This document shows positions 1 to 7,792 of a stretch of DNA of 25,446 nucleotides, piece after piece. Both the position numbers and the translations under genes were made by a program. The stretch spans positions 1-25,446 of the forward strand of contig JAFABA010000224.1 in the NCBI GenBank assembly GCA_023426265.1, in the 5' to 3' direction. Origin of the DNA: Bacillota bacterium. GTDB taxonomy: Bacteria; Bacillota; Clostridia; Christensenellales; CAG-138. The notes under the pieces were generated by a model. It searched no databases, had not been told where the DNA came from, and saw only the letters and a list, made by a program, of their open reading frames with translations. The first letter of the stretch is position 1. Each line of letters starts with the position of its first letter.

Positions 1-847
1 GGGCAACCTTATCAAAATTGCCAAACAGCTCGGGCTCAAGACCTACTATGTGCCCGACGGCGTGGGCGGCCGCTTCAGCGAGCTGTGCCCGGTGGGCTTG
101 CTCGCCGCCGCCGTCTGCAACATCGATATCAAAGAACTTCTTGCTGGGGCGGCGTATATGGACAGCGTCACCAGGGAGAAGGACGTCTGGCGCAACCCAG
201 CCTACATGCTTGCGACATTGCAGTTTATCGCCATGCGGCGCGGCATGAATATTTCCGTCATCATGCCATATGCCGATTCCTTGAAGCTCATTGCAGACTG
301 GTATGCGCAGCTTTGGGCGGAATCGCTGGGCAAGCAGTTCGACCGGGATGGCCGCGAAGTGCGCGAGGGTCAGACCCCCGTGAAAGCTTTGGGCGTTACA
401 GACCAGCACAGCCAGGTGCAGCTTTACACGGAAGGCCCGTTTGATAAGGTGGTCACATTCCTGGGCGTGGACCGTTACCGCATAAAGTACGGCATCCCCT
501 GCGGGTATGAAGAGATACCCGATGTTTCGTTCCTGTGCGGGCATTCTTTGAACGAACTCATACTGGCAGAGCAAAGCGCCACGGAGTACGCCATATTGAA
601 GAGCAGGCATATGAGCCACAGCATCGTGCTGCCCGAGGCGAACGCGTTTACCGTAGGACAGCTCTTATACCTGTTCGAGGTGCAGACCGCGTTTGCGGGT
701 GAGCTCTTAAACATCAATGCGTTTGACCAGCCCGGCGTGGAGGAAGGCAAAAACGCGACGTATGCGCTGCTCGGAAGGCCCGGCTTTGACGAAAAACGCG
801 CGGAGCTTCAGGCTACACCTGAGCGGCAGAAACGTTATATCATCTGA
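1..847 (+). CDS. pgi: Glucose-6-phosphate isomerase, 3' part (5' end outside window)
   Basis: This is the last 281 codons of a glucose-6-phosphate isomerase, the cytosolic enzyme that interconverts glucose 6-phosphate and fructose 6-phosphate in glycolysis and gluconeogenesis. The reading frame is open from base 2, so the true start lies upstream of the window. Two family hallmarks are visible: a phosphosugar-binding stretch around VGGRFSELCPVG and the C-terminal signature FDQPGVEEGK, whose lysine is the conserved active-site lysine of the family. TDQHSQVQLYTEGPFDK is also typical of bacterial Pgi. The first signature departs slightly from the usual pattern, with Glu after GGRFS. The gene ends in TGA and is followed closely by an intrinsic terminator, so it is the last gene of its transcript. 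Identification is firm; only the N-terminal half is missing. Confidence 0.95.
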   Translation, partial: GNLIKIAKQLGLKTYYVPDGVGGRFSELCPVGLLAAAVCNIDIKELLAGAAYMDSVTREKDVWRNPAYMLATLQFIAMRRGMNISVIMPYADSLKLIADWYAQLWAESLGKQFDRDGREVREGQTPVKALGVTDQHSQVQLYTEGPFDKVVTFLGVDRYRIKYGIPCGYEEIPDVSFLCGHSLNELILAEQSATEYAILKSRHMSHSIVLPEANAFTVGQLLYLFEVQTAFAGELLNINAFDQPGVEEGKNATYALLGRPGFDEKRAELQATPERQKRYII

Positions 848-870
848 TGCGGCTATTTCCTGCAGGAAAC

Positions 871-912
871 CCGCTGATAAAGTCCTGGGGACTTTGTCAG
901 CGGTCTTTTTTT
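871..912 (+). terminator. Intrinsic terminator after pgi
   Basis: A 15-bp stem (871-885 with 889-903, one U·G pair) closes a 3-nt loop and is followed by TC and seven T residues. It starts 23 bases after the pgi stop codon. This is a textbook Rho-independent terminator that separates pgi from the next transcript. Confidence 0.93.
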
Positions 913-942
913 GTCCAAGCTGTGAATTTCACCGGCCTCTTA

Positions 943-971
943 ATGACAGCGCGTGCGCTTTGATGTAAAAT
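943..971 (+). promoter_or_regulatory. Candidate sigma-A promoter for the lipoprotein-rodA pair
   Basis: ATGACA (943-948), 17-bp spacer, TAAAAT (966-971). It lies between the pgi terminator and the start codon at 1025. Five of six bases in each hexamer match the vegetative consensus. It predicts a leader of roughly 45 nt. Seen in sequence only; not tested. Confidence 0.6.
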
Positions 972-1024
972 ATAGCATGCAATCTATATGCGGGCTAAAT
1001 GTCCGCAGTTTTGGAGGAAACGCA

Positions 1025-2242
1025 ATGGGAGCATTTTGCCGTGGCTTATCCCGCATGGCGGCTTCTTTATGCTGCGTTGTGTTTTTACTGGGCTGCACAG
1101 CGCCCGCTGCCGTAGAGGAAACGCCTGCGCCGGCAGAAAGCGGGACAGCAGCGGAAGCGGCCGTAAAGGTGAACGTCTCCAATACGCTTATCGGATTTAT
1201 CGTGCCGGATTCCGGGGATATTTCGCTGTACTCCACCAAGCATGGATTCTTGCGCACGGCGGAAACCCTTGGGTACCCCGCAAAGCTTTATACCGCAAAT
1301 ATGGGGCAAAAATCCGTAGAAGCGGTGGAACAGGCAGCTGCGGACGGCTGCAAAGGGCTTCTGATCTGGAGCCCGGATAACGCGAATGCTGCTGCGCTCA
1401 AAAAAGCGGCGGAATTGAACCTGTATGCCGTGGTACCCTACCACAGCGCGCAAGGGGAGGGCGTATCCTCCAACGTTGTCGCGGATGTGCTGGGATACAC
1501 CGAAGAGGTCGCTTTGGGCGTTGCCGAGCGCATGGTGGAACGCCAGTGCAAGGCCGGAAAGATTCTGGTGTACGGCAAAAATCCTTCCAATGCATACGAA
1601 GGCTTCAAGCAGGCCATCGCCACGTATTACCCGCAGTATAACGTCGCGTCTTTCACCCGCACCGCGCAGGACAACCAGGCAGCGATCGACGAACTGGCGA
1701 CCCATATCCTCTGGAACAGGGATATCAAGGGCCTGTTCTGTACGGATGTGGACGGCGCTTCCATCGCCAGGCGCGCTACGGAGCAGGCAGACAGAACATT
1801 CAAGCGGGACGGCGCGCCGGAAAACGCGGGGAAGGAAACGGAAAGTAAAGCGTCCACCGCGCCTACGCCGCAGGCTACTCCCACGCCCAACGTTGCATCC
1901 GCTTCCGGCATGGGGCCTTCGGCCACACCCGTTCCGGAGGGGCTGATCAAGTCCATCATCATCACGATCGCGGGGTATGGCATCAGCGATGAGAATATCG
2001 CTTTGATGCAGGAAAACGACATTTACGCATTTGTGCTCGAGCCGTATTATGAGGCGAGCGCACAGTCTGTCATGCTCATCGACCGCCTGCTGTCCGGGCA
2101 AAGCGTGCCGGCTTCGGTCAAGCTGAACATGCCCATCGTGCGCATGGCGTCTTTGGACAAGTACAAGCTTCTTTACAAACAGGTGCAGGAATGGTTCGGG
2201 CTCAATACGCCCGTTTCCGCGAGCCAAGCTCCATCCGTATAA
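1025..2242 (+). CDS. Periplasmic-binding-protein-like lipoprotein with an internal Pro/Thr-rich insert
   Basis: This 405-residue protein has a lipoprotein signal peptide (FLLGC, lipidated Cys24), so it should be anchored outside the membrane. Residues about 55-258 and 308-393 resemble the two parts of a type I periplasmic binding fold of the sugar-binding kind (Peripla_BP_4-like). Visible pieces are IGFIVPDSGD, the repeated GCKGLLIWSPDNA-type strand-loop, and the late IYAFVLEPYYEASAQSVMLIDRLLSG segment. Between them lies a hydrophilic, Pro/Thr/Ala-rich stretch (about 260-307, including APTPQATPTPN) that splits the domain. No ABC permease or ATPase gene is nearby; rodA follows after 16 bases, so its ligand and partner are unknown. 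ATG 1025 was chosen over the longer frame from 953 because GGAGGA lies just upstream and it gives a normal signal peptide. A sensor role is as possible as transport. Confidence 0.75.
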   Translation: MGAFCRGLSRMAASLCCVVFLLGCTAPAAVEETPAPAESGTAAEAAVKVNVSNTLIGFIVPDSGDISLYSTKHGFLRTAETLGYPAKLYTANMGQKSVEAVEQAAADGCKGLLIWSPDNANAAALKKAAELNLYAVVPYHSAQGEGVSSNVVADVLGYTEEVALGVAERMVERQCKAGKILVYGKNPSNAYEGFKQAIATYYPQYNVASFTRTAQDNQAAIDELATHILWNRDIKGLFCTDVDGASIARRATEQADRTFKRDGAPENAGKETESKASTAPTPQATPTPNVASASGMGPSATPVPEGLIKSIIITIAGYGISDENIALMQENDIYAFVLEPYYEASAQSVMLIDRLLSGQSVPASVKLNMPIVRMASLDKYKLLYKQVQEWFGLNTPVSASQAPSV

Positions 2243-2258
2243 ACGAAAGGAAAACTTC

Positions 2259-3425
2259 GTGCAGAGCGAACGCAAAGCAAGACAAAAATCGCAAAATATA
2301 GACTGGATTACCCTGATTTTGGTCGTGGGGCTGGTTGCGTTCGGCCTCATCACCATAGCGAACGTTCTGGCGGAGCCTTTTACAGGCGCTGAAAGCGGCG
2401 TTTCCGATATATTAAAAAATCTCAATCTGGAATACGTCCAAAAACAGATCGTAAACTTCCTGGTCGGCCTTGCGGGGCTTTTCATCATGCTGGCCATCGA
2501 TTATTCGCTGTTTCGCCATGCCATCAAATACATTTACATCGGCAACGTGCTGCTGCTTGTGCTGCTGCTTATTATTTCGGAGGATTCGCGCGGCGTTATG
2601 GGCTGGTTCAATCTGGGCACGCGCGCATTTCAGCCTTCCGAACTCTGCAAGGTGACGCTCATCCTTATGCTTTCGGACGTCGCTTCACAAATTGTGGAGC
2701 GGGAAGGGGGCATTAAGACATTCAAGGACCTTGGCATACTTACGCTGTATTTTGCCATTCCGTTTGCCTTAGTCGTCATGCAGCCGGATATGGGAACCGC
2801 CGTCGTGCTGCTGGCAATATTTGTGTGCATCCTCTTTATTTCAAAACTGAGCTGGAAATTTGTCATCGGCGCCGTCGTCGGCGCTGCGGCGCTGCTGCCT
2901 CTGACGTATTTTTATATCCTGGACGATAAACAAAAAATGCGCATCCAGATTTTCCTGGACCCCTCGCTGGATACAACGGGAACGGGCGCCGCCATGCACG
3001 TCATACGCAGCAAGCAGGCGATCGGCTCCGGGCAGATGTACGGCAAGGGATATTTTGTGGACGGCACGCTTGCGCAGCTCAAATACGTGCCCGAACGCCA
3101 TACGGATTTTATATTCTCCGGCGTTGTGGAAGGGCTTGGGTTTATCGGCGGCGCAATATTGATATTGGCCTATTTTCTTTTGATTTTCCGCTGGCTCTGG
3201 GTCGCGCTCCACGCGAAAGACCATTTGGGAACCTGCATCGCGATAGGCGGCATGGGCATGCTTTTAGCGCATGTGTTTGAAAACATCGGCATGACGATTG
3301 GCCTGATGCCCGTTACCGGCATCCCGCTGCCGTTTGTCAGCTACGGAGGCTCCAACCTGCTTGCGAATATGATGTGCGTCGGCCTTGTGCTCAATGTCTG
3401 GATGCGCCGCCAAATACGGCGTTAA
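2259..3425 (+). CDS. rodA: RodA/FtsW/SpoVE-family (SEDS) peptidoglycan glycosyltransferase, RodA-like
   Basis: A 388-residue polytopic membrane protein of the SEDS family, which polymerises lipid II into glycan strands, normally with a class B penicillin-binding protein. Family landmarks are present: MGWFNLGTRAFQPSE (about 114-128), QPDMGTA (175-181), the VPERHTDFIF loop (277-286) whose Asp283 matches the catalytic aspartate of RodA, and the C-terminal PLPFVSYGGSNLLA motif. Start is GTG 2259, with GAAAGG about 9 bases upstream; the gene is probably co-transcribed with the lipoprotein 16 bases before it. The downstream spoIVF pair fits the clostridial habit of placing rodA beside min/spoIVF genes, favouring RodA over FtsW or SpoVE. 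No PBP2 gene is in the window, so its partner must be elsewhere. Confidence 0.9.
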   Translation: MQSERKARQKSQNIDWITLILVVGLVAFGLITIANVLAEPFTGAESGVSDILKNLNLEYVQKQIVNFLVGLAGLFIMLAIDYSLFRHAIKYIYIGNVLLLVLLLIISEDSRGVMGWFNLGTRAFQPSELCKVTLILMLSDVASQIVEREGGIKTFKDLGILTLYFAIPFALVVMQPDMGTAVVLLAIFVCILFISKLSWKFVIGAVVGAAALLPLTYFYILDDKQKMRIQIFLDPSLDTTGTGAAMHVIRSKQAIGSGQMYGKGYFVDGTLAQLKYVPERHTDFIFSGVVEGLGFIGGAILILAYFLLIFRWLWVALHAKDHLGTCIAIGGMGMLLAHVFENIGMTIGLMPVTGIPLPFVSYGGSNLLANMMCVGLVLNVWMRRQIRR

Positions 3426-3445
3426 GAGCAATTTACTAATCTAGC

Positions 3446-3580
3446 CGGCATCTATGCGGATCCTATCGTCCCGCGTTGCCTCATCCGCTTCACGCAGCGC
3501 TGCTACGCGGCGCTTCTTCGGCTTAGCGGGACGGCATAATCTCTCTCGCATATTCTACCGGATATGCTCTCGTCAGCTGC
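3446..3580. repeat. Repeat-like palindromic element downstream of rodA
   Basis: The 230-base gap between rodA and spoIVFA holds no convincing gene but shows dense inverted symmetry. CGTCCCGC (3467-3474) pairs with GCGGGACG (3526-3533). Inside lies a GCGCTGC/GCGGCGC stem with a 3-nt loop (3497-3503/3507-3513). A separate 8-bp stem GCATATTC/GGATATGC with a TACC loop sits at 3548-3567. There is no T-run, so it is not a simple terminator. The arrangement resembles dispersed palindromic repeats (REP-like) or a degenerate small mobile element, but only one copy is in the window, so repetition cannot be shown here. Confidence 0.35.
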
Positions 3581-3590
3581 TCTAATTCAC

Positions 3591-3619
3591 AAATAAACCA
3601 TCAAAACAGCGCATATATT
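3591..3619 (+). promoter_or_regulatory. Possible sigma-E-type sporulation promoter for spoIVFA-spoIVFB
   Basis: AAATAAA (3591-3597), a 14-bp spacer and CATATATT (3612-3619) match the spacing and roughly the sequence of mother-cell sigma-E promoters (KMATATT, 13-15 bp, CATACAMT). It lies about 37 bases before the spoIVFA start, and spoIVF is sigma-E controlled in Bacillus subtilis. The -35 match is weak, so this is a tentative assignment. Confidence 0.35.
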
Positions 3620-3655
3620 GTGGTATTCGGCAAATGAGAGGGGGAGCGCCCGCTT

Positions 3656-4342
3656 ATGCAGCGCATGAATACCACGCCTTTTACTTTGGAAGACCCCAAC
3701 GCCGCACCGCGCGTGCGTCAATTCCCGGCGTTCTATAAACCACACCGCAGAAAACAGGTGAAAAAGTCCGAAGGGAAGGTGCACGTTTCCGGGCAGCTGC
3801 TTGTGAAAATCGGCATCTGCGCGGTGGCCTGCGCGCTGATACTGAGCATGAAGGCGCTCGAAATCCCCGGCACCGAGCAGATGGTATCCGGCGTGCGCAC
3901 CGCCATCAACGAGGAATCAAACCTTGACGAAATGCTAGGCAAGCTCGAATTTGTAGACCTTCCCGATACACTCGAGGTATTTTCCGCCGATGGCAAGCTG
4001 GCCGTGCCCGTCAACGCGCCCAACGTATCCGTTGAGCCCGTACAAAAATACGCCATATGGCAGAACGCGCCAGGCGCCGAAGTGGTGGCTTCCGCCGCCG
4101 GAGAGGTGCGGGCAATCGGGGAGGACTCCATGCTGGGCCAATATGTGCGCCTGATGCATCCGGGCGACCTTGAAACTATCTATTACGGCCTTGAAACCAT
4201 CAACGTGGAGGAAGGCCAGCCCATCAAAAAGAGGGATACGCTGGGCACGCTCGGGGAAGATGGCATGCTGCATTTAAGCGTGCTGCTTGCCGGAGAGCCG
4301 CAACCTCCCGATACGTACCTTGATTTGGTTCTCCAGGGATGA
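3656..4342 (+). CDS. spoIVFA: SpoIVFA-like membrane protein with degenerate M23/LytM domain
   Basis: A 228-residue protein with a basic N-terminal cytoplasmic part (1-46), one membrane span (about 47-66) and an extracytoplasmic C-terminal domain (about 140-216) that resembles a LytM/M23 fold, e.g. AEVVASAAGEVRAIGED and the YVRLMHPGDLETIYYGL hairpin. The zinc-binding His-x-x-x-Asp motif is absent and only one His of the HxH motif remains (His206), so it should not be a peptidase. This matches SpoIVFA, which holds the SpoIVFB protease inactive in the forespore outer membrane until signalled. The stop codon overlaps the next gene's ATG (ATGA), implying translational coupling. Start ATG 3656 has GAGGGGGAG about 9 bases upstream; ATG 3665 is an alternative. 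The assignment depends mainly on the M50 neighbour and domain layout. Confidence 0.82.
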   Translation: MQRMNTTPFTLEDPNAAPRVRQFPAFYKPHRRKQVKKSEGKVHVSGQLLVKIGICAVACALILSMKALEIPGTEQMVSGVRTAINEESNLDEMLGKLEFVDLPDTLEVFSADGKLAVPVNAPNVSVEPVQKYAIWQNAPGAEVVASAAGEVRAIGEDSMLGQYVRLMHPGDLETIYYGLETINVEEGQPIKKRDTLGTLGEDGMLHLSVLLAGEPQPPDTYLDLVLQG

Positions 4343-5211
4343 GGCTGTTCCATCTGGGCCAGACGGAGATCCGTCTGCATATCGGCCTTTTGGTGGTACT
4401 GATACTTGCGGGCATATTCGGCATGCTCGTAAGCCTTTTACAGGCTTTGCTTGCGCTGACATTGCATGAGCTGTCCCATGCCATCGTCGCGCACGCGATG
4501 GGCTACCGCATAGACGTCGTCGAGTTTTTACCTTACGGGGGCGTTGCCCGGCTGTACGGCCAGCCGATGTCCAACCGGGCGGATTTCATCATCGCGCTGG
4601 CCGGGCCTTTGTGCAGCTTTCTTGTCGCGGGCGGGGTGGCGCTTGTCGGCACGCTTTTCCCAACGCTGTATTATAAGCTGCAATATTTTTTCGCGCTCAA
4701 TCTCGCGCTGGGATTATTTAACCTTATCCCGGCGCTGCCGCTCGATGGCGGCCGAATGCTGCGCGCGATACTGGGAAACTTTTTAAGGGCAAGGCTCGCA
4801 ACGCTCATCACCGCGTGGCTGGGCGTGCTGTTTGGCGTGGCGCTGCTGGCGTTCTGCGCGTATGCGTTCAGTATGGGCGTGGTGAACCTGTTCCTGCTTA
4901 TTATGGGCGTATTTCTTGTGCTTGGCGCAGTCAAGGAGCTTAGGCAGGCGCCACAGGCGCAGCTTACGGCGATCTTGCGGCGGAAGGACGCATTCCGCCG
5001 CGGGGAAACGCTTCCTTTGCGGCATGTCGCGGTACGCGAAAGCGTTTGTGCGGGTACGGCCTTGCGGCAACTCTCGTATTCGCGGTATAATCTATTGCAG
5101 GTGCTCGATGAAGAGCTCAACATCATCGGTCAGCTCGACGAAGGAAAGCTATTGTCCGGCATTGCGCGCCACGGGCAGGATGTAACGGTCGGCGCTCTTT
5201 TGCGGTGCTGA
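4339..5211 (+). CDS. spoIVFB: SpoIVFB-like site-2 metalloprotease (M50 family)
   Basis: A 290-residue polytopic membrane zinc protease. The HELSH motif (43-47) supplies two zinc ligands and the catalytic Glu44; NLIPALPLDGG (128-138) carries the third ligand Asp136. The topology (two early spans, GYRIDVVEFLPYGGVARL loop, later spans to about residue 195) fits M50B proteases. SpoIVFB cleaves pro-sigma-K inside the mother cell during sporulation. The soluble C-terminal part (about 205-290), ending VLDEELNIIGQLDEGKL...VTVGALL, looks like the CBS-type ATP-sensing domain of SpoIVFB. It overlaps spoIVFA by four bases, which supports a sporulation role over a generic M50 protease. The sigK substrate gene is not in the window. 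Confidence 0.88.
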   Translation: MRLFHLGQTEIRLHIGLLVVLILAGIFGMLVSLLQALLALTLHELSHAIVAHAMGYRIDVVEFLPYGGVARLYGQPMSNRADFIIALAGPLCSFLVAGGVALVGTLFPTLYYKLQYFFALNLALGLFNLIPALPLDGGRMLRAILGNFLRARLATLITAWLGVLFGVALLAFCAYAFSMGVVNLFLLIMGVFLVLGAVKELRQAPQAQLTAILRRKDAFRRGETLPLRHVAVRESVCAGTALRQLSYSRYNLLQVLDEELNIIGQLDEGKLLSGIARHGQDVTVGALLRC

Positions 5212-5252
5212 CCGGTATGAATTGCCTCTAAAAAGGCGGTTCCGGGCAGGAA

Positions 5253-5281
5253 TTGACCCTCTATACAATTAATGTTAAAAT
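5253..5281 (+). promoter_or_regulatory. Strong candidate sigma-A promoter for the radical SAM-rng operon
   Basis: TTGACC (5253-5258), 17-bp spacer, TAAAAT (5276-5281), with a TG one base before the -10, making it an extended -10 promoter. It lies in the 100-base gap after spoIVFB and 30 bases before the TTG start at 5312, so the trio 5312-9313 has its own vegetative promoter independent of the sporulation pair. Confidence 0.7.
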
Positions 5282-5311
5282 TAAAACAGCCGCAAGGCTT
5301 GGGAGGTACTA

Positions 5312-7147
5312 TTGAATTACTCGGCGTTAGACGGCATATTGGGGACCGTTGAAAAGCCGGCGAGATATACGGGCGGAGAATGGAACATGGTGACGAAGCA
5401 GAGCGCTGACGTCCATGTAGCGCTTTGTTTTCCGGATGTATACGAGATCGGCATGTCCCACCTTGGCTCCCGCATACTCTACCACACGTTAAACGCCCGC
5501 GAGGAAATTTTCTGCGAGCGCGTATTTGCCACGTGGACGGATATGGAGCAGGCTTTAAAAGAAAACGGATTGCCTCTGTTTTCTCTGGAAACAAGGCGTC
5601 CGCTCGACACGTTTCATATCATAGGCTTTTCCCTTCTGTATGAAATGTGCTATACCAACATCCTGACGATGCTGGAATTGTCCGGCATTCCCTTCCGCGC
5701 GGCAGAAAGGGGGGAAGAATATCCCCTGATACTCTGCGGCGGCCCCTGCGCGTGTAATTCCGAGCCTTTGGCGGATTTTATGGACCTGGCACTTTTGGGG
5801 GATGGGGAAGAACTATTTCTGGAAGTTGTGGACGCTTACCGCGCCGCCAGGGAACGCGGAGAGAGCAAGCGCGAAATCCTTCTTAAACTTGCCCAAATTC
5901 CCGGCGTATACGTTCCATCCTTCTACGAACCGCGCTATGAGGGCGAGGCATTCGTGGAGCTAATAAAGACGGAGCCCGCGGCGCCGGATACCGTTACCCG
6001 CCGCATCGTTAAGAACCTTGACGCCGTGCCGTATATCGGCAGGCCCATCGTTCCCAACCTTGGCATCGTGCACGACCGCGTATCTATCGAGCTTTTCCGC
6101 GGCTGTACGCGCGGCTGCCGGTTCTGCCAGGCGGGATACATCTACCGCCCCGTGCGGGAACGCAGCAAGGATCATCTATTGGAGATGGCGCATGAGCTGG
6201 TGGAAAGCACGGGCTACGATGAAATCTCCCTGTTTTCGCTAAGCTCCAGCGATTATTCCTGCATCCACCAACTGGTGCCGGAGCTTTTAGATACCTTGGA
6301 GGCACAGCGCGTTTCGGTCTCGCTGCCTTCGCTGCGCATCGATACGTTTATCAAAGAGGATCTTGAGCGCATGCAGGAAGTGCGAAAGGGCGGCCTGACG
6401 TTCGCACCCGAGGCCGGAACACAGCGCATGCGGGACGTCATTAACAAGGGCGTCACGGAAGCCGATTTGCTTCGCGCCGTACGCGACGCGTTTGACGCAG
6501 GGTGGACAGGCATCAAGCTCTATTTCATGATCGGCCTGCCGACCGAGACGGATGAGGATATCCTGGGCATTGCCGATCTTGCGCGCAAGGTGAGCGCCGC
6601 GTTCTATGAGATGCCCAAGGAAAAGCGCGGCAAGGGGCTCAGGCTGACGGTGAGCGCATCCTCTTTCGTGCCGAAACCCTTTACGCCGTTCCAGTGGGTG
6701 GCACAGGATACCATGGACGAATTAAAGCGTAAGCAGATGCTTTTAAAGAACGCCATGAAGGGGATCCGCGGCGCGGAATTCAACTATCACGATTCGACCA
6801 TCAGCGCGCTCGAGGCGGTGTTCTCCCGGGGGGACAGACGGCTCAGCCATGTGCTGGAGGAAGCCTACCGCCGCGGCTGCCGGTTTGATTCCTGGGCGGA
6901 ACACTTTAAGCCCGCCGCCTGGCAGGAGGCATTTGAAGCCTGCGGCCTTTCCCCGGCGTATTACGCCAACCGGGAACGCCCGCTTGACGAACCGCTGCCC
7001 TGGCAGCACATGGACCTGCTTGTGGAAACAAGCTACCTGAAAAAAGAATATGAACAAGCGCTGGAAGCGACCTGTACCAAGGATTGCAGGCACGGCTGCA
7101 CCGGCTGCTTTGGGAAACGATATGCGGATTATTGCAAACTTTCATAA
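5312..7147 (+). CDS. TIGR03960-family B12-binding radical SAM protein
   Basis: A 611-residue protein with an N-terminal cobalamin-binding-like Rossmann region (about 30-190, e.g. VALCFPDVYEIGMSHLGSRIL) and a radical SAM core whose CxxxCxxC cluster is Cys265, Cys269 and Cys272. A C-terminal group of cysteines (588, 592, 596, 599, 608) suggests a second iron-sulfur cluster. The opening NYSALDGILGTVEKPARYTGGE is typical of the family, whose reaction is not established. It nearly always sits beside a TIGR03936/DUF2344 partner, as here, where the two frames overlap by 26 bases; the two are fused in some species. Start is TTG 5312, chosen for the GGGAGG five bases upstream and the conserved N terminus. 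The next genes include RNase G, so an RNA-related role is possible but unproven. Confidence 0.88.
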   Translation: MNYSALDGILGTVEKPARYTGGEWNMVTKQSADVHVALCFPDVYEIGMSHLGSRILYHTLNAREEIFCERVFATWTDMEQALKENGLPLFSLETRRPLDTFHIIGFSLLYEMCYTNILTMLELSGIPFRAAERGEEYPLILCGGPCACNSEPLADFMDLALLGDGEELFLEVVDAYRAARERGESKREILLKLAQIPGVYVPSFYEPRYEGEAFVELIKTEPAAPDTVTRRIVKNLDAVPYIGRPIVPNLGIVHDRVSIELFRGCTRGCRFCQAGYIYRPVRERSKDHLLEMAHELVESTGYDEISLFSLSSSDYSCIHQLVPELLDTLEAQRVSVSLPSLRIDTFIKEDLERMQEVRKGGLTFAPEAGTQRMRDVINKGVTEADLLRAVRDAFDAGWTGIKLYFMIGLPTETDEDILGIADLARKVSAAFYEMPKEKRGKGLRLTVSASSFVPKPFTPFQWVAQDTMDELKRKQMLLKNAMKGIRGAEFNYHDSTISALEAVFSRGDRRLSHVLEEAYRRGCRFDSWAEHFKPAAWQEAFEACGLSPAYYANRERPLDEPLPWQHMDLLVETSYLKKEYEQALEATCTKDCRHGCTGCFGKRYADYCKLS

Positions 7148-7790
7148 AGGGGAGCCCGTGCGCTTCATCTCACACCTGGACGTGATGCGCCTGCTGCAGC
7201 GCGCCATGCGAAGGGCAGGGCTGCCGCTGAAATTTTCACAGGGGTTCAACCCGCATCCGGTCATGGCATTCGCCTCGGCGCTTGCTTTGGGCTATACGAG
7301 CGACGCGGAATGGCTGGATGTACAACTGGAGTCCCCCGTAGCACCCGAAGATTTCGTATGGCGCATGAACGCGGCACTGCCTGAGGGCCTGCGCATACTG
7401 AGGGCGCTTGAAATTGAGGAAAAGCTGCCGACGCTTACGGCCTTGTTGCAGCGGGCCGAGTACGAGGTGACGCTGTACTTGCAGGCGCCGGAGGACAGGG
7501 AGAAGCTTGCAAACGGCATTGAAGCGCTGCTGTCGGGCCCCATTGTCGTTACCAAGCGCACCAAGAGCGGCATGAAGCAGGTGGATATCCGCCCGCAACT
7601 CATTTCGATTGAGCTGACCGCACCCGATACGGAAGCGGAACGCGCCGCATTGTCCGTTGCGGGTATATTAAACGCAGATGGCGGCTTACAGATGGAACTG
7701 CTGCTGCAGGCGCTCATGAAGGCCTGCGGCGCACAGGCGCATTGGCGCGTCCATCGCAAAGCCGTATATTTTAATCAGATAGAGGTGTAA
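7122..7790 (+). CDS. TIGR03936 / DUF2344 radical SAM-associated protein
   Basis: A 222-residue protein recognised by the conserved opening RFISHLDVMRLLQRAMRRAG followed by PLKFSQGFNPHPVMAFA, which defines the DUF2344 (TIGR03936) family. These proteins partner the TIGR03960 radical SAM enzymes; no molecular function is established. The domain appears complete. Start ATG 7122 overlaps the end of the upstream gene by 26 bases, which implies coupled translation; its ribosome-binding site is weak, as expected for a coupled start. A longer frame from 7050 was rejected because family members begin with a short strand directly before FISHLD. RNase G starts two bases after the stop. Confidence 0.87.
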   Translation: MRIIANFHKGEPVRFISHLDVMRLLQRAMRRAGLPLKFSQGFNPHPVMAFASALALGYTSDAEWLDVQLESPVAPEDFVWRMNAALPEGLRILRALEIEEKLPTLTALLQRAEYEVTLYLQAPEDREKLANGIEALLSGPIVVTKRTKSGMKQVDIRPQLISIELTAPDTEAERAALSVAGILNADGGLQMELLLQALMKACGAQAHWRVHRKAVYFNQIEV

Positions 7791-7792
7791 GC

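Noticed and set aside
953..1024. Upstream in-frame start for the lipoprotein at 953
   Set aside because: It overlaps the promoter and would bury the signal peptide; ATG 1025 is preceded by GGAGGA.
1085..2497. A 470-codon open frame on the minus strand across the lipoprotein and rodA start
   Set aside because: It is antisense to a well-supported lipoprotein gene, is rich in Arg/His/Gly as expected for a shadow frame, and has no recognisable domain.
3656..4342. Active M23 peptidoglycan endopeptidase
   Set aside because: The His-x-x-x-Asp zinc motif is absent and HxH is incomplete, so the fold is regulatory (SpoIVFA-like).
5212..5252. Terminator directly after spoIVFB
   Set aside because: Only a 3-4 bp GCC/GGC pairing is visible, with no T-run; too weak to annotate.
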